In this document: piece after piece, positions 1-7,143 of the stretch | How positions within the stretch are numbered: position 1 is the first letter of the stretch | Layout: each line of letters opens with the position of its first letter | From: JAJRRS01 sp963667295 | Lineage (GTDB): Bacteria; Planctomycetota; Phycisphaerae; Phycisphaerales; Phycisphaeraceae | DNA length: 64,000 nt | Assembly: GCA_963667295.1 (NCBI GenBank) | Contig: OY763327.1 | Span: forward strand, 4,092,001 to 4,156,000 | Reading direction: 5' to 3' | Made by a program: the position numbers and the translations under genes | Notes under the pieces: model-generated | Seen by the model: the letters and a program-made list of their open reading frames with translations, nothing else | Databases searched by the model: none | What the model was told of the DNA's origin: nothing

Positions 1-270
1 AAGCACCTCTTCGCCCACGGGCACACTCACCGAAGCGCCGGTGTCCTTCACTTCCATGCCGCGGGTCAGACCGTCGGTCGAACCCAGCGCCACCGCACGC
101 ACCTGCCCGCCGCCGAGGTGCTGCTGCACTTCGCCGACCAGGTCCAGTTCGATGCCGTGATGACTGGCCTTGATATGCAAGGCGTTGTAGATCGCGGGAA
201 GATCATCCTCAGGAAACTGGGCGTCGAACGTGGAGCCGATGACCTGAGAGATCGTACCGGTGCTGGCCAT
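1..270 (-). CDS. atpD: ATP synthase F1 subunit beta, N-terminal 90 residues (truncated by window edge)
   Basis: The minus strand from the ATG at 270 reads MASTGTISQVIGSTFDAQFP, then LPAIYNAL, GEVQQHLGGG, ALGSTDGLTRG and SVSVPVGEEVL before leaving the window. These are the diagnostic beta-barrel motifs of the F1 beta subunit, the catalytic ATP-synthesising subunit at the inner face of the cytoplasmic membrane. The nucleotide-binding domain lies outside the window. The start is supported by agreement with the usual family N-terminus and an AGGAT sequence about 8 bases upstream. The neighbour on the right is divergent, so atpD is the first gene of its transcript here. In the canonical atp operon it follows atpA and atpG, so the operon is split in this genome or this is a second ATPase locus. 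The family call is very secure; the operon type is not. Confidence 0.95.
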   Translation of the reverse strand, partial: MASTGTISQVIGSTFDAQFPEDDLPAIYNALHIKASHHGIELDLVGEVQQHLGGGQVRAVALGSTDGLTRGMEVKDTGASVSVPVGEEVL

Positions 271-329
271 GTGTTGATATCCTATTGCTGTAGTTCTACT
301 TAGACATACTGCGCCCACCGCGCAAGCCC

Positions 330-394
330 GCCAAGTCAGGTAGGGTAACGGCCGATCGTGTTTTTGCCAAGTCAGGCAAACCACACGGTTTGCC
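330..394. promoter_or_regulatory. Divergent control region with 11-bp direct repeats and an 8-bp hairpin
   Basis: The stretch between atpD and the small zinc-ribbon gene holds two direct copies of GCCAAGTCAGG (330-340 and 366-376, 36 bases apart). The second runs into a perfect inverted repeat, GGCAAACC-acac-GGTTTGCC (375-394). There is no T-run on either side, so it does not look like an intrinsic terminator. It may be a protein-binding site or leader structure for atpD. Function is not known. Confidence 0.4.
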
Positions 395-449
395 CGTGAC
401 CGCGGGTCCTTTGCCTCTGTGCTCGACCCGGTTTCGAATCGAACCCGGC

Positions 450-455
450 TATAAT
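450..455 (+). promoter_or_regulatory. Putative -10 box (TATAAT) for a leaderless transcript
   Basis: A perfect TATAAT lies only 7 bases before the ATG at 463, and that ATG has no Shine-Dalgarno sequence. A start of transcription at or next to the ATG would give a leaderless mRNA. No good -35 hexamer is visible. Confidence 0.4.
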
Positions 456-462
456 AACAGTT

Positions 463-651
463 ATGAACACTACAAACGCCAAGTGCATCGAATGTGGTAC
501 CGTCGGTTCTCACAAGCTGCTGCCGGTCAGAACGGATGACAAAGCGGACCGGTACCAGGTTTTGAAGTGTGAGGCTTGCGGGGCCTGCTGGGAGATCCCC
601 ATGGACCCGACGCAAAGGGCTAAGTGGGATGCGGATCACACCCCCCAATAA
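463..651 (+). CDS. Small zinc-ribbon protein (62 aa)
   Basis: The product has two CxxC knuckles, CIEC at about residues 8-11 and CEAC at about 36-39, with a further C-x-x-C-W just after. That spacing fits a zinc ribbon that binds one metal ion. No other domain, signal peptide or membrane segment is visible. The ATG is 7 bases after a TATAAT box and lacks a ribosome binding site, so it may be translated from a leaderless message. It stands alone, divergent from atpD and about 120 bases before the ParA-type gene. Small proteins of this kind are often nucleic-acid- or protein-binding, but no specific role can be read from the sequence. Confidence 0.6.
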   Translation: MNTTNAKCIECGTVGSHKLLPVRTDDKADRYQVLKCEACGACWEIPMDPTQRAKWDADHTPQ

Positions 652-771
652 ATCGCACCCTCCAATCACGCCGCACGTTCTTACACGATCTGGGGAATTT
701 GATTCGTACTTGCTGGATAACGTGTTATACTCACTGAGCCCTATTGTTATCAGACGCATGGAGGCGTCCGC

Positions 772-1953
772 TTGACCGCGACGAATTCCTCATCCATCCA
801 GGAAACTTCCGACCAAGGCCAGCCCGCAGATGTCGCTGCGCCTCAGCAGCCGCATCCGCCGCAGGCTGAATCCACCCCCACCCAGCCCACGCCACAGCAG
901 TCTGCCGAGCACCCGCAAACCCAGCAACAACATGACACGCCGGCTGCCGAACCCCAACCGGTCGGCGAGCCTGTCATCACCCCCGGCATTCAGCCGACCG
1001 TATCGCATAAAGACCCCGAGCCCACACCGCCACCCGCCGCGCCCAAGCCGGATAACAACCGCCCGACGCGCATCATCGCCCTGATGAACCAGAAAGGAGG
1101 CGTCGGCAAAACCACCACCTGCACCAACCTCGGCGCAGCCCTCGCCCGCATGGGCCAGCGCGTCCTCATGATCGACCTCGATCCGCAGGCCCACCTCACG
1201 CTCTCGCTCGGCGTCGACCCCGACGCGATCGAAAAGAGCATGTACGACCTGCTCACCGATCCCACCACCACCGCACAAGAGGTCGTTCAACCCATCGGTG
1301 AAGACGGCCAACTCCAGATCCTCCCCGCCGAAGTCAACCTCGCCGGCGTCGAAGCCGAACTGGCCGACAAGGTCGTCACCGGCATGGCGCAGACGGTTTT
1401 AAAGCAGAAAGTCGCTCCGTTTTTGTCGGGTACCGGGTATCGGGTATCGGGTCTCGGAAGAGGCCAGGAACAAGACCCGAAACCCGAAGCCCGAAGCCCG
1501 AAGCCCGATTACATCCTCATCGACTGCCCGCCGAGCCTCGGCCTGCTCACCGTCAACGCCCTCACACTCGCCAGCGAAGTTATCGTCCCCATGCAGGCGC
1601 ACTTCCTGGCACTGCAAGGCCTCGGTAAGCTATTCGAGACCATCATGATGATGAAGCAGGGCATCAACCCCTCGCTCAGCGTCGCCGGCGTCGTCCTCTG
1701 CATGCACGAGGGCAACACCATCCTCGCCAACGAAGTCATCAACGATGTCAACGGCTTCCTCGAAGCCGCCCGCGGCACTGATGCCCCCTGGGCCGACGCC
1801 GTCGTCTACAACCCGCCCATCCGCCGCAACATTAAACTCGCCGAAAGCCCCAGCTTCGGCCAAAGCATCTTCGACTACGCCCCCGACTGCCATGGCGCAC
1901 AGGACTACGCCAAGCTCGCCGAGTCCGTCATAGGCCAGCGCGTCAACCAATAA
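772..1953 (+). CDS. ParA/Soj family ATPase with a Pro/Gln-rich N-terminal tail and an internal repeat insertion
   Basis: Residues 1-98 are a low-complexity tail rich in Pro, Gln, Thr and Ala. The ParA domain starts near residue 99 (RIIALMNQKGGVGKTT). It has the deviant Walker A motif KGGVGKTT at 108-115, DLDPQ at 135-139 (switch/A' region) and DCPPSLG at 251-257 (Walker B region). ParA proteins are dimeric ATPases that position chromosomes, plasmids or cell-surface machinery. No parB follows, so an orphan positioning role is as likely as chromosome segregation. The start is TTG at 772, chosen because GGAGG lies 7 bases upstream. Residues ~217-245 are encoded by a repetitive element that interrupts the domain just before the Walker B strand (see the repeat entry); the frame stays open through it. 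Confidence 0.88.
   Translation: MTATNSSSIQETSDQGQPADVAAPQQPHPPQAESTPTQPTPQQSAEHPQTQQQHDTPAAEPQPVGEPVITPGIQPTVSHKDPEPTPPPAAPKPDNNRPTRIIALMNQKGGVGKTTTCTNLGAALARMGQRVLMIDLDPQAHLTLSLGVDPDAIEKSMYDLLTDPTTTAQEVVQPIGEDGQLQILPAEVNLAGVEAELADKVVTGMAQTVLKQKVAPFLSGTGYRVSGLGRGQEQDPKPEARSPKPDYILIDCPPSLGLLTVNALTLASEVIVPMQAHFLALQGLGKLFETIMMMKQGINPSLSVAGVVLCMHEGNTILANEVINDVNGFLEAARGTDAPWADAVVYNPPIRRNIKLAESPSFGQSIFDYAPDCHGAQDYAKLAESVIGQRVNQ
1427..1506 (+). repeat. Imperfect inverted repeat of CGGGT(A/C)T / CCCGAAG units inserted in frame in the ParA-type gene
   Basis: Iterated CGGGTATCGGGT units are followed, after about 20 bases, by iterated ACCCGAAGCCCGAAG units. The two halves can pair into a long imperfect hairpin. 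The same style of degenerate GGGT-rich sequence appears between genes at 21000, 41030 and 42470. Inside the gene it encodes Gly/Arg- and Pro/Lys-rich residues not expected in the ParA fold. Confidence 0.7.
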
Positions 1954-2117
1954 ACCATCATTCGCGATCTCCACCCCCCAGGCGAGGCCGGTTCACCGGC
2001 CGTGTCTTCTATATGTTCTTAAGTCACACATCCTCACAAGACACACTCACACCACTTAATCCACCTCCCGAATCCGCACAATCTATTTACCCTCTCCCCC
2101 GCCCAAATCGCACCCAT

Positions 2118-2146
2118 AAAAAAACCGCCCCATGGCGGGGGCGGTC
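2118..2146 (-). terminator. Rho-independent terminator of flgM
   Basis: On the minus strand a GC-rich stem (ACCGCCCC/GGGGCGGT, 2124-2145) is followed by seven T residues (complement of 2118-2124). It lies 45 bases after the flgM stop codon and between two convergent genes, so it may also serve the ParA gene poorly from the other side. Confidence 0.8.
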
Positions 2147-2190
2147 TTTACGTAAATCAATGATCCAATTGTTTACTTCAGTGTCTTAAA

Positions 2191-2466
2191 TCACAGGATG
2201 TCTTCGATCAGGTTTTCGATCGCAGCTTCGGTCTTTTCTTCGGTTTCATAGCTGCCGTCGGCGATCGAAGCCTTCACGCGGTCGATCAGCTCTTGTCGCA
2301 CGTCAGGAAGCTCTGCGATCTTGCTGAGATACTGAGCGCTGTCCGACAATTCGACCTGGTCTTCGCCGCGCTGGGCGGTCGTGGTCGAAGTCTCGGGCTT
2401 GCTCGGACGAACTCTGGGTTCGAGGGTTGGCGCGGCTGGTCGGTTGATCGGGGTTACGTCGCTCAT
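2191..2466 (-). CDS. flgM: FlgM-like anti-sigma-28 factor
   Basis: The 91-residue product has the usual FlgM layout: a disordered N-terminal half (residues 1-36, rich in Pro, Thr and Arg), then DQVELSDSAQYLSKI, then PDVRQELIDRVKASIADGSY and a short C-terminal helix. The DxVxLS...A and VRxxxIxxLKxxIAxGxY pattern is that of FlgM, which holds the flagellar sigma factor FliA inactive until the hook is complete. The ATG has AGGAG 6 bases upstream. The gene is alone, with its own terminator, and no flagellar genes are near. It implies that this organism makes flagella, at least in one stage of its life. Confidence 0.85.
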   Translation of the reverse strand: MSDVTPINRPAAPTLEPRVRPSKPETSTTTAQRGEDQVELSDSAQYLSKIAELPDVRQELIDRVKASIADGSYETEEKTEAAIENLIEDIL

Positions 2467-2585
2467 AACTGTCTCCTAACTGACAACGGCCGGACATCTG
2501 GTCAAGGTCAGGCCGTACGGGGAACACGATCGCAACAAGCGATGATTAGTGTGCCCTTACGCATATATTTATCGCCCAAGCCTTG

Positions 2586-2790
2586 AGCGCAGCTTGAAGT
2601 TATGAATTCGAGGAGGTGTTTTGGTCTAAATCTATTGCAAACAAGGGTTTAAATTAAATCACAACCCCTCAATGTCTGATAATCCACTCCCCGCCTGTAC
2701 TGGTACAAATGCACCCAACCTCAATCTTATACACAACTTATCCACACCCTGAACATTTACCTAACGACTTAAAAATACATCTAAAATAAT
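2586..2790. other. AT-rich intergenic patch with two DnaA boxes
   Basis: This gene-free stretch is much richer in A and T than its surroundings. It holds two same-strand matches to the DnaA box TTATNCACA, TTATACACA at 2727-2735 and TTATCCACA at 2738-2746, 11 bases apart. A run of A and T (about 2765-2800) follows directly. Two boxes next to an AT-rich element are suggestive of DnaA binding, but a full origin normally has more boxes and no dnaA or dnaN gene is in the window. Confidence 0.4.
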
Positions 2791-3663
2791 TCAAATTTCT
2801 TCGCTCAGCCCCCTTTTTATTGCCCCAATGAGCCTCGCAGCCTGCCGATTTGGCTCCACATCATGCACGCGCAGCACCTGAACGCCTGCCGAAACACAAT
2901 ACGCCGTGACCGCGCACGTCCCCCCCAATCGGTCCGCCACCCCCGCTCCCGCCCCCGCATCCACCTCGCAGATGAACCGTTTTCGACTCGCCCCCACCAG
3001 AATCGCATATCCCGTCGCCACAAACGTGTCGATCGACCGCAATAACGCCAGGTTGTGCTCCGTCGTCTTCCCGAAGCCGATCCCGGGGTCCAATACGATC
3101 CGCCGCCGATCTACCCCCGCCTGCTCGGCCGCTTCCGCACGCTCCAGCAGAAACTGTTTCACCTCCACCACCACATCACCATATTCCGGCGATTCCTGCA
3201 TCGTCCCCGGCTCGCCTCGCATATGCATCAGCACGATCGGCAAGCCCCGCTCGGCCGCAAACGCCAGCATCCGCTCATCCTCAAGCCCCCCGCTGACATC
3301 GTTCAGGATCCCCGCACCCGCATCCACCGCTGCCTCCGCCACTGCAGCACGCGTCGTATCGATACTGATCTGTACCGCTGGATAGTCTTGATCCAGCTCC
3401 TGACGCAGCGCCCGCACGATCGGCACAACCCGCCTGATCTGCTCATCCGCTTCAACCCGCTGCGAGCCCGGTCGCGTCGACTCACCGCCGATGTCGATGA
3501 TGTCCGCGCCCTGCTTGGCCATGGCTAACCCGTGCTGCACCGCGCACTCGGTGTCCAGATAACGACCGCCATCAGAGAAGCTGTCCGGCGTCAGGTTCAA
3601 AATCCCCATCACCCTCGGCTCATCCAGCGACATCACTTCCTTGTTGCTCAGCAGCAGTTGCAT
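2791..3663 (-). CDS. folP: Dihydropteroate synthase
   Basis: FolP condenses 6-hydroxymethyl-7,8-dihydropterin diphosphate with para-aminobenzoate to form dihydropteroate, a cytoplasmic step of folate synthesis and the target of sulfonamides. The 290-residue product has the full set of family motifs: MGILNLTPDSFSDGG (about 19-33), DIIDIGGESTRPG (55-67), SIDTTRA, NDVSGG, PIVLMHMRG, DPGIGFGKT and a C-terminal RVHDV. Length matches the family. The ATG at 3663 gives a short lead before the first strand; the internal ATG at residue 11 is an alternative. It is a single gene with an AT-rich region downstream and a PilZ gene divergent to its left end. Confidence 0.95.
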   Translation of the reverse strand: MQLLLSNKEVMSLDEPRVMGILNLTPDSFSDGGRYLDTECAVQHGLAMAKQGADIIDIGGESTRPGSQRVEADEQIRRVVPIVRALRQELDQDYPAVQISIDTTRAAVAEAAVDAGAGILNDVSGGLEDERMLAFAAERGLPIVLMHMRGEPGTMQESPEYGDVVVEVKQFLLERAEAAEQAGVDRRRIVLDPGIGFGKTTEHNLALLRSIDTFVATGYAILVGASRKRFICEVDAGAGAGVADRLGGTCAVTAYCVSAGVQVLRVHDVEPNRQAARLIGAIKRGLSEEI

Positions 3664-3856
3664 GTGATGAGTGTATCGACTGTGACTTTTAAGACGAATC
3701 AGGGGTTAACCGATTGTGTCAGAATCGTCGTGGAAATTACATAAAACATAGGGGTAAATACGTAAGTCAAACCGTTGTTTTCAATAGCGTTAGATCGTTC
3801 GTTTTTAGAGCGATGGCAGGTGTAGTTTGTCTTCTGTTTTGCCGATATAGCTGGCT

Positions 3857-4258
3857 GTGGCTCAACGACTCAAACAATCCGATCCAAGCCTGCAAGAAGA
3901 CCTGGCTGAGTTGCTGGATCAGCTCGATCACGAATCGAACATCGATCCCTGGCAACGCACCGGCAAGCGACGTGCTATCCATGCACCGGTCACGCTTGGC
4001 GTGATGGCCGGCGGATACAAAGCACTGTACCGCGGCTGGGCCACCGACCTCTCGCCCGACGGCATAGGACTGCTGACCGAACACGATGTCCCCATGGGCG
4101 CCGTGCTCTACGTCAACCTCGAATCCGTCGCAGGCAGGTCACAGCTGTTGCCGATCCGCATCTGCTACGTCAGCAGACTGCTCAGCAAAACCTTCCGCGT
4201 CGGCGGCGCCTTCAGCTTCATCGACGCCGACCCCGGCAACACACGCCTCTCCGCGTGA
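3857..4258 (+). CDS. PilZ-domain protein (possible c-di-GMP receptor)
   Basis: The 133-residue product has a helical N-terminus (1-30) and then a PilZ-like beta barrel. The second half of the c-di-GMP motif is present as TDLSPDGIG (63-71), fitting D/NxSxxG. The arginine part is only RRAIHAP (38-44), without a clean RxxxR, so nucleotide binding is uncertain. PilZ proteins act as cytoplasmic receptors or adaptors that control motility and exopolysaccharide. The start is GTG at 3857; no strong ribosome binding site is seen and the exact start is open. The gene stands alone and is followed by dispersed repeats. A second PilZ gene with a complete motif lies at 45778-46152. Confidence 0.72.
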   Translation: MAQRLKQSDPSLQEDLAELLDQLDHESNIDPWQRTGKRRAIHAPVTLGVMAGGYKALYRGWATDLSPDGIGLLTEHDVPMGAVLYVNLESVAGRSQLLPIRICYVSRLLSKTFRVGGAFSFIDADPGNTRLSA

Positions 4259-4300
4259 AGTAGCTGTATCAACGTTCACAGCACACATACTTCCCCACCC

Positions 4301-4332
4301 AACGCCGGTCCTGAGCGCAGCGAAGGTCCGGG
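4301..4332. repeat. Dispersed palindromic repeat, copy A (CCGGTCCTGAGCGCAGCGAAGG core)
   Basis: The core AACGCCGGTCCTGAGCGCAG plus CGAAGGTCCGG recurs in inverted orientation at 20211-20243, 21091-21128 and 45648-45680. The CTGAGCGNAGCGAAGG part is itself partly palindromic. This is a dispersed intergenic repeat, here directly after the PilZ gene. Confidence 0.75.
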
Positions 4333-4344
4333 CGGTTTGTATGT

Positions 4345-4510
4345 ATAACCACAGAGACACAGAGATCAATACACTTTCAACAGGGATGAACACGGATTAA
4401 CACAGATAAGAAGTGTTAGTTGGTGATTGCATCACACCAGATCCTATCCGTGTTCATCTGTGTTCATCCCTGTTCCCCGTCTTCTTCTCTGTGCCTCTGT
4501 GGTTCAAACA
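4345..4510. repeat. Long imperfect inverted repeat of the ACACAGATGAACACGGAT family
   Basis: One arm (about 4345-4408) reads CCACAGAGACACAGAG ... AACAGGGATGAACACGGATT. The other (about 4443-4508) reads its near complement, TCCGTGTTCATCTGTGTTCATCCC ... CTGTGCCTCTGTGG in separated pieces. The arms could fold into a cruciform or RNA hairpin between the convergent PilZ and MATE genes. Further members are at about 10345, 17283, 22980, 31880, 42508 and 50020. Confidence 0.8.
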
Positions 4511-4513
4511 CAA

Positions 4514-5959
4514 TCAAACCTTCGTCTTCAACCACCCGCCATGGAAGAAGCGGCCGGCAAACAATATCCCGCGCACCGCCATCTCGCCGCATAACCCGTA
4601 CCAGATCCCGACCAGACCAAGACCGAAGTACATCCCGAACAGGTACGCCGCCGGCAAGCGGAACACGAACAGGCTGATGTACCCGAGGATCATCGTCGAC
4701 CGCGTGTCGCCCGCGCCCTTGATCGCCTGGCTGAACACGATGTACATCGCAAAGAAAGGCTGAACCCAGCCGCAAACCCAAAGCAGTTGCGGCGTCACTT
4801 CACGATGCACCGCCACCGGCGAAACCAACGCGATCAGCTTGTCTCCCATCGTGATAAACACCACGCCGCTGACCGTCATCACCGTCACCGCGATCCCGCA
4901 GCACATTAACGCCGATCGCCTCGCCATCGTCGGGTCTTCCGCGCCAAGGTACTGCCCGACCAGGATCGCCGCCGCGCCCGCCAGCGCGAAGCCCGGCAAA
5001 AAGCTCGCCGACTCGATACGCACCGCCCACATGTGCGAGCCCATCAAACCCTCGGACGATGCAAGATGCCCGATCATCAGGATCACCAGGAAGTTGCCGC
5101 CCCAGATGACGATTCCCTCTGCAAGCTGCGGTATCGCAACACGGATGATGCGCTTCGCGGTATGCCAATGCGGCTTCAGACGCGCCGGACGCAGGCGAAT
5201 CAATCGCTTACCACGGAACAGAACAAACATCGTCAGCACCGCACCGACACCCCACGCGACCGCTGTGCCCGCCGCGATCCCCGCGACGCCATGCCCGCCG
5301 ATCGGTTCAGGCCCGTAAACAAACAACAGACTCGTGCATACGTTCACCGCGTTCACGACAACGATGACGAAGAAAGGCGTTCGCGTATCACCCGCTGCAC
5401 GCAGGCACGCGCCGCCGACAAACAACACCGAACACATCGGCCCGGCCAGCGAAACGATGCGCAGGTACATCGTGCCCAGGTCCAGCGCCATCGCATCCAG
5501 ACCGGCCATCATCACGATCATTCTTGCCAGCGCATAGATGAGCACCGACATCCCCAGACCCATGAGGATCGCCAGTAAAATCGCCTGACCCAGTGCCGCG
5601 TTGGCTAGTCGTTTGTGTCGGCCGCCGATCGCACGCGACACCAGCGCCGACGCACCGACGCCGACCGATCCCATCAGCAAACCCATCAGCCAATTCACGT
5701 ACCCCGCAACGCCCAACGCATCGTTCGCCGCGACCGCCAGATCCTCCGGCTTAAGCTGCGACGCCAGATACATGTCCACCGTCCCGACCAGGAACGCCAT
5801 CACCTGCTCAAGCAAAGGCCAGATCGCCAGCACCAGGATCTGCCTGCGCAGCGACAGCCCCGCCAGCTTCCCGCCCAACGCTCTGGGCACCGGCGCAGCC
5901 ACCGCCACCGCTTCACTTTCCGATCCTTCTTCACGGCGCATGGCGGGCATTGTAGCCAT
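4514..5959 (-). CDS. MATE family multidrug/sodium antiporter
   Basis: The 481-residue product has about 12 hydrophobic segments after a 35-residue hydrophilic N-terminus. It shows the MATE pattern: RQILVLAIWPLLEQVMAFLVGTVD in helix 1, VGASALVSRAIGG after helix 2, and the pseudo-repeat in the second half, PQLAEGIVIWGGNFLVILM and ILVGQYLGAEDP. MATE proteins sit in the cytoplasmic membrane and export cationic drugs and metabolites using Na+ or H+ gradients. The start at 5959 has no clear ribosome binding site, and the ATGs at residues 4 and 7 are possible. The gene is single, bounded by a repeat on its 3' side and a divergent secreted-protein gene on the other. Confidence 0.9.
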   Translation of the reverse strand: MATMPAMRREEGSESEAVAVAAPVPRALGGKLAGLSLRRQILVLAIWPLLEQVMAFLVGTVDMYLASQLKPEDLAVAANDALGVAGYVNWLMGLLMGSVGVGASALVSRAIGGRHKRLANAALGQAILLAILMGLGMSVLIYALARMIVMMAGLDAMALDLGTMYLRIVSLAGPMCSVLFVGGACLRAAGDTRTPFFVIVVVNAVNVCTSLLFVYGPEPIGGHGVAGIAAGTAVAWGVGAVLTMFVLFRGKRLIRLRPARLKPHWHTAKRIIRVAIPQLAEGIVIWGGNFLVILMIGHLASSEGLMGSHMWAVRIESASFLPGFALAGAAAILVGQYLGAEDPTMARRSALMCCGIAVTVMTVSGVVFITMGDKLIALVSPVAVHREVTPQLLWVCGWVQPFFAMYIVFSQAIKGAGDTRSTMILGYISLFVFRLPAAYLFGMYFGLGLVGIWYGLCGEMAVRGILFAGRFFHGGWLKTKV

Positions 5960-6124
5960 GTAGAAAAATCACGCGCGTATCTGTGAGTATTGGGTAAGTA
6001 AACCGCCCACTATCGGACACCGGATATTAATGCTTGCCCTTCACCCATAAACGCTCGGGGAAAACAGGTCGATATCAATCAGACGGTTCTATTCAAACAT
6101 TTTAACTCTGACCAGGGGAATTCG

Positions 6125-7069
6125 ATGAGCATTTTAAAAACGCAAGCCATTCTTGCGGCCGCCATCTTTGTCATGTCCGCCGCAACTGTTCTTGCTTCCG
6201 ACAACGCATCCGAGCCGGTCAATCTCATCGGCAAACGAACCTTCACACAGGGCGAACTGTTCAAGATCAACGGCTCGAGAACGATTAAGAAACACATCGT
6301 CGTCACTTCGTTCGGCCGAAAGGTCGACGACAAGGTCTTGAAGATGACCTTGGAAGCCGAACTCGAAGTCTATATCGCAAAAGTCGACGAGGAAGGCGCG
6401 GTTCGGCAAGCGAAGTTTCGTATTGTGTCATGCGATGTCAAAGACGAGTACGGTCTAATGACGGCTCTGCCGCAAGGCACCGTGCTCACCGTTTCGTTGA
6501 ATGACATCGGTGAATCAACCATCACAAAAGATGGCGAGTTGCTTGATGATTCGGCAGCTCAATGGGTCGATGGCTTCACGCTGATGCTGGATAACGACCA
6601 CGGTCAATACTTGAACCCCGGTCACGAAGTCAGCCCGGGTGAGTCCTGGCCGGTAGATGCAAAACAGATCGCTGCGAAACAAAACGCATCCGAATCCGAT
6701 ATCGTGATTGATGAAAAACAAATTAAGGGTAACGTCGTGTTTGACGGCGTTCGCGAGTACCCCAACTCGCCGTTGTACGAGATATCCTACCACATGGATT
6801 TAGGCGAAATCCCCTTCCCCGACATGGCCGTATTCGGCGGGCTGAAAGTGCAAACCAACTCACTGAAAGTCGACAGCAAAATGTTCATGCCCGCCGACAA
6901 TCATTCGCCAATCGTTGGGCACAAGGAATCGGCTATCAACTATCACCGGCTGGTTGATAAGCAAGACCCCAATCGTATGGTGCTTCAACAGACCTTGCTG
7001 CTCACACAACAGTATCAGCGGGTGCCCGTGAACACGCAGCTCGGCGCCGTTGATGACTCGAGCCATTGA
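6125..7069 (+). CDS. Secreted protein of unknown function (314 aa)
   Basis: The product starts with a clear Sec signal peptide (residues 2-24: ILKTQAILAAAIFVMSAATVL, then A-S-D), so it is exported. The rest is soluble, beta-rich and without membrane spans or cysteine motifs. Notable stretches are KMTLEAELEVYIAKVDEEG, NPGHEVSPGESWPVDA and GLKVQTNSLKVDSKM. The layout resembles uncharacterised planctomycete secreted proteins that measure a modified value against a reference (DUF6263-like), but I cannot confirm a family. The ATG at 6125 has AGGGG 7 bases upstream. It is a single gene, with no operon partner and no visible terminator in the 75 bases before the convergent desaturase gene. Confidence 0.7.
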   Translation: MSILKTQAILAAAIFVMSAATVLASDNASEPVNLIGKRTFTQGELFKINGSRTIKKHIVVTSFGRKVDDKVLKMTLEAELEVYIAKVDEEGAVRQAKFRIVSCDVKDEYGLMTALPQGTVLTVSLNDIGESTITKDGELLDDSAAQWVDGFTLMLDNDHGQYLNPGHEVSPGESWPVDAKQIAAKQNASESDIVIDEKQIKGNVVFDGVREYPNSPLYEISYHMDLGEIPFPDMAVFGGLKVQTNSLKVDSKMFMPADNHSPIVGHKESAINYHRLVDKQDPNRMVLQQTLLLTQQYQRVPVNTQLGAVDDSSH

Positions 7070-7143
7070 CAGGATGTCATCAGGCAACAGTAGCGGGGTG
7101 CTCTATCGGCTCGTTAAGTAATCGCCCGTAAGGAAGTGTTGTG

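Noticed and set aside
427..450. GGTTTCGAATCGAACCC, resembling a T-arm
   Set aside because: It is a short palindrome without the rest of a tRNA; the neighbourhood cannot be folded into a cloverleaf.
772..1953. ParA gene as evidence of a parAB chromosome segregation locus
   Set aside because: No parB or parS follows; the only ParB-like gene is 37 kb away within the methylase island.
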